A stretch of 64,000 bases of DNA from Endoryza sp044226045 (GTDB taxonomy: Bacteria > Bacteroidota > Bacteroidia > Chitinophagales > Chitinophagaceae): positions 62,001-126,000 of the forward strand of contig JBGAHR010000001.1 of NCBI GenBank assembly GCA_044226045.1, read 5' to 3'. Positions 25,359 to 33,347 of the stretch are shown piece after piece. Position 1 is the stretch's first letter. Each line of letters opens with the position of its first letter. Position numbers and translations under genes: made by a program. The notes below the pieces were generated by a model. That model did no database searches. It was not told where the DNA came from and worked only from the letters and a program-made list of their open reading frames with translations.

Positions 25359-27905
25359 TTATTTAGGATTCAGGATCTTTTCAATTCTCTCGTTCAGATC
25401 CTGCAGGTGCATTTTGCTCATGCGGTCTGTATAGAGCGGAAGAGCCGCTACGATTTCAGCTTTGAGCTGACGCAGGGTGCCCTTTGCAACAGAAAGGATA
25501 TCTGATTTTTTCGGATCGATAGCAGGTCCGAAGTTGATCACGATACCACCACCTGCTGGTGTGGGGGCCGGACTTACGATGCTGCCCACTCTTTCCACGA
25601 ATGATTTTTGCAGATTACGACGATAAGCGTCGATTGGTTTCCTGGTTGCCAGTTCGCTCCAGATTCCCTTACGCAGGTCGTCCATGTATTCGTCAATTCT
25701 GTAAGTACCCTGCTCACGATTAGCCGAAGAAACCAGCCTTTGCAGACGGGCTGAAGACAACAGGCTGCCCAGGTATTGATCCTGCAGCGCACTGATGCGG
25801 TCGCTGGTAGGAGAGGTGATCCTGTCCAGGATCGTTTTGTCCAGCAGCCAGGTCGGTGTTTCAAACAATTGCTTTTGCAGGAAGGCCATCGCCTCTTTCT
25901 GCTGAGCTTTCGGAACAACTGAATAAACAGGACCATCCTGGTCGGTCGTTTTGTAATCGGTATAGATACCGCCCAGGTTCATGGCCACATGGCCCATATA
26001 ACGGGAGAACTGACCAAACACTTCGCCATAAATTTCACTGAGTGTTTCGTAGTTTTCTGCTTTTTCATTTACCCAGGAAGGGATCTTAGGCAACATCCAC
26101 TTCAGGTTCCTGATACCATATTCACTTGCCTTCATGTTGTTGTCGCCAATACATTCTGTTTGTGCACGGGGGTCAATGCCGTCAATATGAAGGAAACGAA
26201 GGCGGTTGTTGGAAAAGCGTGCTTTTACCCAATCGTTGAGGGTTTGCTTTTCCTGGTCTTCTGATTGACCAAAAATGGGCTTATATCCCCACTCAATTGA
26301 CCAGAGATCGTATTCTCCAATGCGCGGGTAGAGACCGGCAGGGGAGATATTGTCTTCAGGCTGTGCCACATAGTTGAAGCGGGCATAGTCCATGATAGAG
26401 GGGGTATGGCCATTGGCTTCCACCCAGGCTTTGTCGCGCAGTTTTTCAACCGGCACGGAGGAGGAAGATCCCATGTTATGGGGCAGGCCGAGCGTGTGAC
26501 CCACTTCATGAGAAGAAACGAAGCGGATCAGCTGACCCATCAGTTCGTCGTCGAAATTGGCTTTACGGGCACGCGGATCGCTGGGGGAGGCCTGGATCAG
26601 GTACCAGTCGCGAAGCAATCTCATTACATTATGGTACCAGTTGATGTGGGATTCTATGATTTCGCCACTGCGGGGGTCATGCACATGCGGACCGGAAGCA
26701 TTGGGTATATCGGAAGGCTTATAAACGATAGCCGAGTAACGGGCATCTTCCAGGCTCCAGGTGCTGTCCTCTTCTTTGGTTGGAGCCACCTTGGCCATGA
26801 TCGCATTTTTAAAACCGGCTTTTTCGAAGGCTTTCTGCCAGTCGTTTACGCCCTGAATGAGGTAGGGCACCCATTTTGCCGGGGTAGCCGGGTCGATATA
26901 GTAAATAATAGGCTTCTTGGGCTCAACCAGTTCGCCTCTTTTCATCTTTTCAATATCCTCGTCTTTGGGTTCCAGTCTCCAGCGGGTAATCAGGCTGACG
27001 TCTTTAACTCCCTGCGGATCTGCATCAAAATCTGTGTATCCCGTGGTGAAATAGGCCACTCTGTCATCATAGTAGCGTGGTTTCATGGCCACTTTGGGCA
27101 GGATGACCATAGAACTGTTCAGTTCGAAGGTGGCATTGCCGGTAGGGCCGGATGGAGCCAGTCCGGGAATGGGGGATGGCATCGGCATTTTGCTGTAGGT
27201 CTTTACCGTCTTGATTTCTGTATTGGTAGGGAAAGAACGTACATCTACTATATATGATTTGTCGGCCTGCAGCCCACCGATACGCAGGGCTGTTTTGAAG
27301 AAAGGCGCGAAAAACAGGATGTCGTTGTCGCCACTCATGTAATCAGTCAGTTCGATCACAGACCCTGTACTGTCTTTGGAGAACGCCTTGATATCGAAAG
27401 CCGCGGAGATGGGCTGAACATTGGAGTTCTGCACCGTTTTGTACATGGGTTTTGTGGAATCTTTTGCGTAAACCGAGAAGGAAATATTGCGCAGGAAGAT
27501 TTTGTTATTGGGGCCCTTTTCAAAACGGATCACGTTTTCGTTGATCTCGTCGCCCGCGAAGCCTATGAAACCCGAGCGGGTGTCGATAGGAGCCTTGATG
27601 ATACGGTTAACTACCAGGATATCGCGGCCCAGCAGAGAGTCGCCCAGTTCGAAGAACCATTTGTCTTCTACTTTGTGCACCCAGAATAATCCCTTGCGGG
27701 TTACAGCCTTATCAGTAACCACGTCTTTATATGCTTTTGGTCCGGGTTTGGGAGGCGCTGGTGGAGTTGTCCCGGGTGTTTGTGTGGAGTTTCCCCCAGC
27801 GGGAGGCTGGGTGGTTGGCCTTTGCTGAGCCAGGGTTGTAGTGGTTGCAGCAATCGCTAATGAAAAAATCAAAAGCTTCTTTGCCACTCGAACAGGTTTC
27901 TGCAT
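25359..27905 (-). CDS. Secreted zinc metalloprotease (DUF5117/DUF4953, met-zincin type)
   Basis: An 848-residue exported protease. A signal peptide (KKLLIFSLAIAATTTTLAQQ) is followed by a Pro/Thr/Gly-rich linker. The extended zinc motif HEVGHTLGLPHN (His466, Glu467, His470, His476) fits HExxHxxGxxH, and a later SIMDYARFNYVAQPED segment provides the Met-turn of metzincins. Earlier sequence (KDVVTDKAVTRKGLFWVHKVEDKWFFEL, LGRDILVVNRI) fits the DUF5118/DUF5117 domains that precede the protease domain in Bacteroidota. It should act in the periplasm or outside the cell on proteins; the target is unknown. It is transcribed alone and shares a 309-base divergent intergenic region with exbB. Confidence 0.9.
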   Translation of the reverse strand: MQKPVRVAKKLLIFSLAIAATTTTLAQQRPTTQPPAGGNSTQTPGTTPPAPPKPGPKAYKDVVTDKAVTRKGLFWVHKVEDKWFFELGDSLLGRDILVVNRIIKAPIDTRSGFIGFAGDEINENVIRFEKGPNNKIFLRNISFSVYAKDSTKPMYKTVQNSNVQPISAAFDIKAFSKDSTGSVIELTDYMSGDNDILFFAPFFKTALRIGGLQADKSYIVDVRSFPTNTEIKTVKTYSKMPMPSPIPGLAPSGPTGNATFELNSSMVILPKVAMKPRYYDDRVAYFTTGYTDFDADPQGVKDVSLITRWRLEPKDEDIEKMKRGELVEPKKPIIYYIDPATPAKWVPYLIQGVNDWQKAFEKAGFKNAIMAKVAPTKEEDSTWSLEDARYSAIVYKPSDIPNASGPHVHDPRSGEIIESHINWYHNVMRLLRDWYLIQASPSDPRARKANFDDELMGQLIRFVSSHEVGHTLGLPHNMGSSSSVPVEKLRDKAWVEANGHTPSIMDYARFNYVAQPEDNISPAGLYPRIGEYDLWSIEWGYKPIFGQSEDQEKQTLNDWVKARFSNNRLRFLHIDGIDPRAQTECIGDNNMKASEYGIRNLKWMLPKIPSWVNEKAENYETLSEIYGEVFGQFSRYMGHVAMNLGGIYTDYKTTDQDGPVYSVVPKAQQKEAMAFLQKQLFETPTWLLDKTILDRITSPTSDRISALQDQYLGSLLSSARLQRLVSSANREQGTYRIDEYMDDLRKGIWSELATRKPIDAYRRNLQKSFVERVGSIVSPAPTPAGGGIVINFGPAIDPKKSDILSVAKGTLRQLKAEIVAALPLYTDRMSKMHLQDLNERIEKILNPK

Positions 27906-28192
27906 GTGTAATTAAGTTTAGTGGTTGAAGATAAGGAAAAGGCATTCACATGAAGAGTATCGTTTACATCAATGGTAAAAAAAGCAGGTATATCCAATGT
28001 TATGTCAAGAATATGTTTGATGGTATTTATTAATTCATTCATTTCCCTTATTTTTATCGCCCCCTGTGGATGTATGAATTTCCTTATCTTGTGAATCCCA
28101 ATTAAAAAAAAACCTTGTCTTTTAGTTAGGAAAAAACTTTTTTTCTGTAGAATTGTGAGCTCTTAAAAAATCAGTATTATACTTAACATTCT
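27906..28192. other. Divergent intergenic region (protease / exbB)
   Basis: A non-coding stretch between the divergent protease and exbB genes. It is AT-rich in its right half, with A9 at 28104-28112 and several T runs, and should contain promoters for both directions. A TATACTTAAC sequence about 30 bases before the exbB start could be a -7 element. No hairpin, repeat or open frame worth reporting was seen. Confidence 0.5.
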
Positions 28193-28214
28193 CAAACACT
28201 AAAAACAAACAATT
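28193..28214 (+). promoter_or_regulatory. A-rich exbB leader
   Basis: The 21 bases 28193-28213 match those before the TPR gene (6592-6612) with one substitution (core CAAACACTAAAAACAA). The sequence ends one base before the ATG at 28215. It is consistent with an A-rich Bacteroidota translation leader used by two highly expressed envelope genes. Confidence 0.45.
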
Positions 28215-29075
28215 ATGGCTGAAACAAAACCAACTGCTACTGCTAGCAAGAGTAGTACATCTGTTCAACCAAAGAAAAAGAGTAATGCGATTTCGTGGAT
28301 TGCTCCTGTAGTATGTATCGTTGCGGGCTTCGTTATCTGGAGATTCATTTTAGGTAATCCTGCCAATTTTGACAAGCCTGATCTCGCTGGTGGTTTCTGG
28401 CCTGACCATAAAGGACCCAAGGGCGGATTGGTAAAGATGTATGAAGGTGGTATCATCGTTCCGATTCTTATCGCTAGCTTCCTGACAGTAGTTGTTTTCG
28501 TTATCGAGCGTTTGCTCACAATCTCCAAAGCAACTGGTAGTGGCAACATTGCCGAGTTCATCCGCAAGGTGCAGTATCACCTCGCCAACAAAAACGTTGA
28601 TCAGGCTATCTCCGAGTGCGACAAGCAAAAAGGCAGCGTAGGTAATGTAATGAAAGCTGGTCTGCGCAAGTACAAAGAAATGATCACAAACACAGAATTG
28701 AATACTGAACAAAAGGTATTGAATATCCAGAAGGAAGTGGAAGAAGCAACGGCTCTTGAGCTGCCTATGCTGGAGAAGAACCTGGTGTTCCTTTCAACGA
28801 TCGCCTCCGTAGCTACCCTCTTGGGTCTGTTGGGTACGGTATTGGGTATGATCAAATCGTTCTCTGCCCTCGGTGCTGAAGGTGGTGGTGCAGCTGCCGC
28901 TGAATTGTCAAAAGGTATCTCCGAAGCCCTTTACAACACGGCCCTCGGTATCGGTACTTCAGCGATTGCGATCATCATGTATAACATCTTTACTACCAAG
29001 ATCGATGGTATCACATACGGTATCGACGAATCAGGCTTTACGCTGACTCAAAGCTTCGCTTCCTTGTATAAGTAA
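28215..29075 (+). CDS. exbB: ExbB/TolQ-type proton channel
   Basis: Inner-membrane proton-channel subunit of the Ton motor (286 residues, with the extended N-terminus usual in Bacteroidota). Transmembrane helices: about 27-45 (WIAPVVCIVAGFVIWRFIL), 80-100 (IVPILIASFLTVVVFVIERLL), 195-218 and 232-255. The MotA/TolQ/ExbB signature is seen in LVFLSTIASVATLLGLLGTVLGMIKSF and in ELSKGISEALYNTALGIGTSAIAII. It heads a compact exbB-exbD-exbD-tonB operon that powers TonB-dependent receptors. An 8-bp hairpin follows the stop codon. Confidence 0.92.
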   Translation: MAETKPTATASKSSTSVQPKKKSNAISWIAPVVCIVAGFVIWRFILGNPANFDKPDLAGGFWPDHKGPKGGLVKMYEGGIIVPILIASFLTVVVFVIERLLTISKATGSGNIAEFIRKVQYHLANKNVDQAISECDKQKGSVGNVMKAGLRKYKEMITNTELNTEQKVLNIQKEVEEATALELPMLEKNLVFLSTIASVATLLGLLGTVLGMIKSFSALGAEGGGAAAAELSKGISEALYNTALGIGTSAIAIIMYNIFTTKIDGITYGIDESGFTLTQSFASLYK

Positions 29076-29090
29076 TCGAACAAAAAAAGG

Positions 29091-29111
29091 CAGTTTCCCC
29101 TATGGAAACTG
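29091..29111 (+). other. Hairpin between exbB and exbD
   Basis: A perfect 8-bp inverted repeat (CAGTTTCC / GGAAACTG) with a 5-base loop, preceded by A7 but without a T run after it. It may set the 3' end of an exbB-only transcript or protect it from decay; ExbB is needed in excess over ExbD, which makes this plausible. Confidence 0.45.
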
Positions 29112-29158
29112 GGTAATTTCGAATCTTATAGAATCAAGTAAACGAAAACTTTGAAATC

Positions 29159-29818
29159 ATGCCAAAAGTTAAAGTACCACGCAAGAGTACAAATATCGAT
29201 ATGACGGCGATGTGCGACGTGGCCTTTCTGCTTCTGTCTTTCTTCATCCTTACCACCTCGTTCAAGCCCGATGAGGCCCTGGCAGTAGTGACTCCCAAGT
29301 CGGTGTCTACCAAGGCCCTTGAGCCCAAGAATGTGGTAATGATCACGATGGACAAAGACGGCAAGGTTTATTTCAACGTGGGTGATGAAAACCCCGAAGA
29401 AAAAACAGCAGTCATTGAAGAGGTGGACAAACTCAAGAGCCTGGGTCTTAATGATGCCGAGAAAAAGGCGTTCAGAAGAAACGGTTCTTTTGTGGGTGTT
29501 CCTTTCAGCCAGTTGAAGGCTTACCTGAACCTCAGCCCTGAACAAATGAAGGGCTATAATTCACCAGGTATTCCGGTAACCGACACACTGAACAATGAAC
29601 TGACCATCTGGATGCGCGCCGCCAATACAGCCTTTGCCGGTTCCAAAATGGAATTGTTGGTAAAAGGTGACAACAACGCGAAATATCCTTCTTTCCGTGG
29701 CATCATCGATGCTTTCAAAAAGAACGAGATATTTAAATTTTCCATGGTAACTGATCCGGAGAACGTACCACCCGGTACCGAACTCTACAAGTTGAACATG
29801 GATAAACCCAAAAAATAA
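29159..29818 (+). CDS. exbD: ExbD/TolR-type protein 1
   Basis: Ton-motor subunit of 219 residues with one N-terminal transmembrane helix. The helix TAMCDVAFLLLSFFILTTSF has the conserved Asp (MCDVAFLLLSFF) that takes part in proton transfer. The periplasmic domain is longer than in E. coli ExbD and contains LKAYLNLSPEQMKGY and KYPSFRGIIDAFKKNEIFKF. A second, shorter ExbD gene follows 25 bases downstream, the typical Bacteroidota arrangement. Confidence 0.9.
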   Translation: MPKVKVPRKSTNIDMTAMCDVAFLLLSFFILTTSFKPDEALAVVTPKSVSTKALEPKNVVMITMDKDGKVYFNVGDENPEEKTAVIEEVDKLKSLGLNDAEKKAFRRNGSFVGVPFSQLKAYLNLSPEQMKGYNSPGIPVTDTLNNELTIWMRAANTAFAGSKMELLVKGDNNAKYPSFRGIIDAFKKNEIFKFSMVTDPENVPPGTELYKLNMDKPKK

Positions 29819-29843
29819 TTCCTAATCATTTAAATTTTGCGAT

Positions 29844-30377
29844 ATGGCAGAAATGGATACCTCTGGTGGGGGTGGACATAAGAAAGGGCCAGGTGTAAAA
29901 AAAGGCAAGAAATTGTCGACCAGGGTTGACCTGACACCGATGGTGGATCTGGGATTCCTCCTGATCACCTTCTTTATCTTCACCACTACCATGTCTCAGC
30001 CTACGGCGATGAAGTTGTTCCTGCCGAAGGATACGGAGAAGCCTGAAGAGCAGAACAAGGTAAAAGCGTCCGGCGCATTGACAATTATGCTCGGAAAAGC
30101 CGACCAGGTCTACTACTACGAAGGTGACGATCCGACCAAGATCCAGGGTACCAGTTTCAAGGACATCCGCGCAGTGATCATCAACAAGAAAAAGTCCACA
30201 GATCCCAAAGATTTTGTGGTGGTGATCAAGCCAACCGTGGATGCTACCTATAGAAATACGGTAGATATTCTCGATGAAATGTCTATTAACGACGTAAAAA
30301 GATACGCCATGGTGGATATTTCGGCTGATGAATACAAGCTTGTACAGGCGACTGAGCAAGCCAATGGAATAAAGTAG
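29844..30377 (+). CDS. exbD: ExbD/TolR-type protein 2
   Basis: Second ExbD-type subunit (177 residues). A Gly/Lys-rich cytoplasmic N-terminus (GGGGHKKGPGVKKGKKLS) precedes the helix TPMVDLGFLLITFFIFTTTM with the conserved Asp. The periplasmic part ends with FVVVIKPTVDATYRNTVDILDEM and INDVKRYAMVDIS, the usual ExbD C-terminal pattern. It probably forms a mixed ExbB/ExbD complex with the first ExbD. The tonB gene starts 56 bases downstream. Confidence 0.9.
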   Translation: MAEMDTSGGGGHKKGPGVKKGKKLSTRVDLTPMVDLGFLLITFFIFTTTMSQPTAMKLFLPKDTEKPEEQNKVKASGALTIMLGKADQVYYYEGDDPTKIQGTSFKDIRAVIINKKKSTDPKDFVVVIKPTVDATYRNTVDILDEMSINDVKRYAMVDISADEYKLVQATEQANGIK

Positions 30378-30433
30378 AACTTTATTTATGGATTCCGACA
30401 AGTATCTGAATCTAATCTATTAAAGCAACTGTT

Positions 30434-31267
30434 ATGGATGTAAACAAAATATTAAGCGCTGATATCCTTGATATTATCTTCGAAGGAAGAAACAAGGAGT
30501 ACGGTGCTTACGAACTCCGGAAGACGTATAACCGGCGTCTCGGTATCGCGTTGAGCGCTACCGCCCTGGTTATTATTCTTCTGTTCGTCGGATACCTGTT
30601 GTCCAACACTTTCACCGGTGGTGAAAAGAAGAAGATACAGGTGGAAGACGTTCAGCTCGACAACCTGAAGCAGGAGGAGCAAAAGAATGAGCCCCCTCCG
30701 CCGCCTCCCCCCAAACCACCAGAGCCTCCGAAAGTGGAAATGGCTAAATTCACTCCCCCCAAAATCGTAAAAGATGAGGAAGTGAAGGAAGACGAAAAAC
30801 CACCGGAAATCGAGAAACTGGAAGACACCAAAATCGGTACTGTAAACCAGGAAGGTATCAAAGATGAAGGAATCGTTGCCCCTCCGGTACAGGACGATGG
30901 AAAAGGTGTGGTGGAAGCGCCTAAAAAAGACGAAGAAGACTACGACAAGACCTTTACCAAAGTGGAGATCGAGTCTGAATACCCGGGCGGTAATGGTGCA
31001 TGGGCACGCTACCTGAACAAGAGCCTGAGGTATCCCCAGGAAGCGATCGACAACGAGATCCAGGGAACAGTTGTGGTTCAGTTTATCGTGGACAAAGAAG
31101 GAAATGTGAGTGATGTAGAAGCCGTGAGTGGTCCCAGCGAATTGCGCGACGAAGCGATCCGCGTAATCAAGAAAAGCGGTAAATGGACACCTGCCGTTCA
31201 GAATGGTCGCCAGGTTAAGTCTTATAAAAAGCAGCCAATCGTATTCCAACTCCAGACTGAAGGATAG
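30434..31267 (+). CDS. tonB: TonB family energy transducer (paralogue 2)
   Basis: TonB protein of 277 residues. The N-terminal motif ADILDIIFEGRNKEYGAY is shared with the paralogue at 4478. A transmembrane helix (residues 38-58, ALSATALVIILLFVGYLLS) is followed by a Pro/Glu/Lys-rich linker with P7 and KPPEPPKVE, then by the C-terminal TonB domain (EYPGGNGAWARYLNKSLRYP, VVQFIVDKEGNVSDVEAV, KWTPAVQNGRQVKSY). It is the last gene of the exbB operon and ends before a strong terminator. It delivers motor energy to TonB-dependent outer-membrane receptors. Confidence 0.93.
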   Translation: MDVNKILSADILDIIFEGRNKEYGAYELRKTYNRRLGIALSATALVIILLFVGYLLSNTFTGGEKKKIQVEDVQLDNLKQEEQKNEPPPPPPPKPPEPPKVEMAKFTPPKIVKDEEVKEDEKPPEIEKLEDTKIGTVNQEGIKDEGIVAPPVQDDGKGVVEAPKKDEEDYDKTFTKVEIESEYPGGNGAWARYLNKSLRYPQEAIDNEIQGTVVVQFIVDKEGNVSDVEAVSGPSELRDEAIRVIKKSGKWTPAVQNGRQVKSYKKQPIVFQLQTEG

Positions 31268-31291
31268 AAATTGGCCACTTCAACAGAATTA

Positions 31292-31326
31292 AATCCTCTC
31301 CGCATTTGGCGGGGAGGATTTTTTAT
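31292..31326 (+). terminator. Rho-independent terminator after tonB
   Basis: A 12-bp stem with one G-T pair (AATCCTCTCCGC / GCGGGGAGGATT), a 5-base loop and a T6 run. It lies 24 bases after the tonB stop and 30 bases before the mnmE start, cleanly separating the two units. Confidence 0.9.
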
Positions 31327-31356
31327 TTTTGCACCTTTATCAATACTCAAGGGATC

Positions 31357-32742
31357 ATGCTCGGTAAACTGACAGGTTGGGACGATACAATTGTGGCACT
31401 CGCCACACCGCAGGGAATTGGCGCTTTAGGGATCATTCGGTTGAGTGGGAAGCAGGCCTTTCCGATCATGGACCAGCTCTTTCCTTCCAAAAAGCTCTCG
31501 GAACAGCCCTCTCATACCCTTCATGTTGGTCTCGTGAAGAACGGCAGCCAGGCGCTCGATGAAGCCGTGGTATCATTATTCAGAGGCCCCAAATCCTTCA
31601 CCGGAGAAGACGTCATAGAAATATCCGCCCACGGCTCACCCTTCGTGCTGCAGCAAATCATTGATGCCTGTGTGGAGAAAGGAGCCCGTCTTGCCCGGGC
31701 CGGAGAGTTTACCCAGCGTGCCTTCCTCAATGGCAAGCTCGACCTCGCCCAGGCAGAAGCCGTAGCCGACCTCATTGCCAGCAATACCGAGGCTTCCCGC
31801 AAAGCCGCCCTCCATACCATGCGCGGGGGATTCTCCGAACAGCTCAGGCAGCTTCGCGACCAGATGCTCAGCTTTTCCGCCCTGATAGAACTCGAACTCG
31901 ATTTTTCTCAGGAAGACGTGGAGTTTGCCGACCGAACCCAGTTCTATTCTCTTATTAATAATGCCCAGACCAGTACCCGGCAGTTGATACAATCATTCCA
32001 GCTCGGAAACGTGATCAAAAATGGGGTGAGTGTGGCCATTGTGGGCAAGCCCAATGCCGGCAAGTCGACCCTGCTCAATACCCTGCTGAACGAGAATCGC
32101 GCCATTGTCAGTGATATTGCCGGAACCACCCGCGATACCATTGAGGAAGTCATCAATATCGATGGTATTCTTTTTCGGTTGATCGATACCGCTGGTATCC
32201 GCGAACATACCAGTGATCTGATAGAAAGCATCGGGGTAGAGCGAAGCCTCGAAAAGATCCGCCAGGCCGATGTAGTGTTGTATATATTCGACAGTGCCGA
32301 AGAAACACCGGAATCCCTGCGGGCCGACCTGGACAATCTTCCTTATGAGGAGCAACACTGGATACTGGTAGCCAATAAAACAGACAGGTTGGGAGAAGAG
32401 GCGACCCGTGCCCGATTATCGGGACTCGATTATCTCGTATATATATCTGCAAAGGATCATCAGCATATTGAAGTGTTGCGGGAGCGTCTGGTGGACGTGG
32501 TACTTGCCGAAGGCCGCCAGCAGGAGGGGACTATTGTAACCAATGCCCGTCATTACCATGCGTTAAAAGAGGTTGCCCGTTCTCTCGATGACATCAAGGC
32601 CGGCCTCGACAACAAGATTCCCGGGGATTTATTGGCGTTAGATATCAGGAGGTGCCTGCATTACCTCGGCGAAATCACCGGCGAAATCAGCAACGAAGAC
32701 CAGCTGGATTATATTTTTTCGAAGTTTTGTATTGGGAAGTAA
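31357..32742 (+). CDS. mnmE: tRNA modification GTPase MnmE
   Basis: GTPase that, with MnmG, makes the 5-carboxymethylaminomethyl group on wobble uridine of tRNAs (461 residues from the ATG at 31357; in-frame sequence upstream runs through the terminator and is not coding). The N-terminal tetrahydrofolate-binding domain begins with DTIVALATPQGIGALGIIRLSG. The G domain shows G1 (GKPNAGKST), G3 (DTAGIREH) and G4 (NKTD). The protein ends with the catalytic motif FCIGK, the family CxGK. The assignment is secure. Confidence 0.97.
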   Translation: MLGKLTGWDDTIVALATPQGIGALGIIRLSGKQAFPIMDQLFPSKKLSEQPSHTLHVGLVKNGSQALDEAVVSLFRGPKSFTGEDVIEISAHGSPFVLQQIIDACVEKGARLARAGEFTQRAFLNGKLDLAQAEAVADLIASNTEASRKAALHTMRGGFSEQLRQLRDQMLSFSALIELELDFSQEDVEFADRTQFYSLINNAQTSTRQLIQSFQLGNVIKNGVSVAIVGKPNAGKSTLLNTLLNENRAIVSDIAGTTRDTIEEVINIDGILFRLIDTAGIREHTSDLIESIGVERSLEKIRQADVVLYIFDSAEETPESLRADLDNLPYEEQHWILVANKTDRLGEEATRARLSGLDYLVYISAKDHQHIEVLRERLVDVVLAEGRQQEGTIVTNARHYHALKEVARSLDDIKAGLDNKIPGDLLALDIRRCLHYLGEITGEISNEDQLDYIFSKFCIGK

Positions 32743-33277
32743 AATCAGAATCCCGCTTCGGCAGATTCTTTACGCTTGTGATGTATTGTTGGCAAAATCT
32801 TCTGTAATATCATCGCCAGGAATGTTAAACCTTAAAACGGCAAACGTCTGTCTGAACAATTCGAAAAGATCAGGCAATTTCTAACTAGCTTGTCTGTTAA
32901 CTGGGCATACACTTCTATCAATTACATCGAGTAACTCCAAACAATGGTTGCTGCCTGCTGAGTAGTCACTTTAAGCTCAGATGAGTTCGTTTGTATAGTA
33001 GCCGTTGACCGTGGCCAGAAAATCGAATTAAAAGCACACCATAAGGACATGCCGAACGGCCATGAAGCCCGGAAGCGATAATAACCATCTGAAAATAGCA
33101 CTCAAAATCAGCCATTTGTGCAGCTTTAGGTAGTTTTATGCCGTTTGTGTGGCAGTAACTCTTGCTATTATTGGCCAAAAGCTTACACTCAATATTTAAA
33201 ACATAAAGCAATGAAATTCAATCAAATAATAAAGATAAATGTGGAGGCAGTAATTTAGAGAAATTGCACATCGTTTA
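32743..33277. other. Gene-free stretch, possible gene remnants
   Basis: About 535 bases between mnmE and the repeats before the fic gene. A minus-strand frame of 81 codons (32966-33211) and a short plus-strand frame near 32955-33080 (containing the protein-like EFVCIVAVDRGQKIELKAHH) are open, but neither has a recognisable family, leader or partner. They may be decayed remnants. No terminator stem for mnmE was recognised. Base composition becomes visibly more AT-rich from here on. Confidence 0.4.
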
Positions 33278-33334
33278 TTTATAATTTTAATACAACTTTA
33301 TTTTATAATTTTAATACAGCATTAAATTATAAAT
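33278..33334 (+). repeat. AT-rich direct/inverted repeats upstream of fic
   Basis: A 17-base sequence (TTTATAATTTTAATACA) occurs twice, at 33278-33294 and 33302-33318, with start points 24 bases apart. A third, inverted near-copy follows (ATTAAATTATAAA at 33321-33333). The block ends 14 bases before the Fic start codon and looks like an operator or promoter region for autoregulation. Confidence 0.6.
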
Positions 33335-33347
33335 TAAACACGCGTAC

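Noticed and set aside
30452..31249. 265-codon minus-strand frame opposite tonB
   Set aside because: Complementary shadow of a clear tonB gene, with biased composition from the Pro/Glu/Lys linker.
32966..33211. 81-codon minus-strand frame between mnmE and fic
   Set aside because: No recognised domain; the overlapping plus-strand frame looks equally protein-like, so at most decayed remnants.
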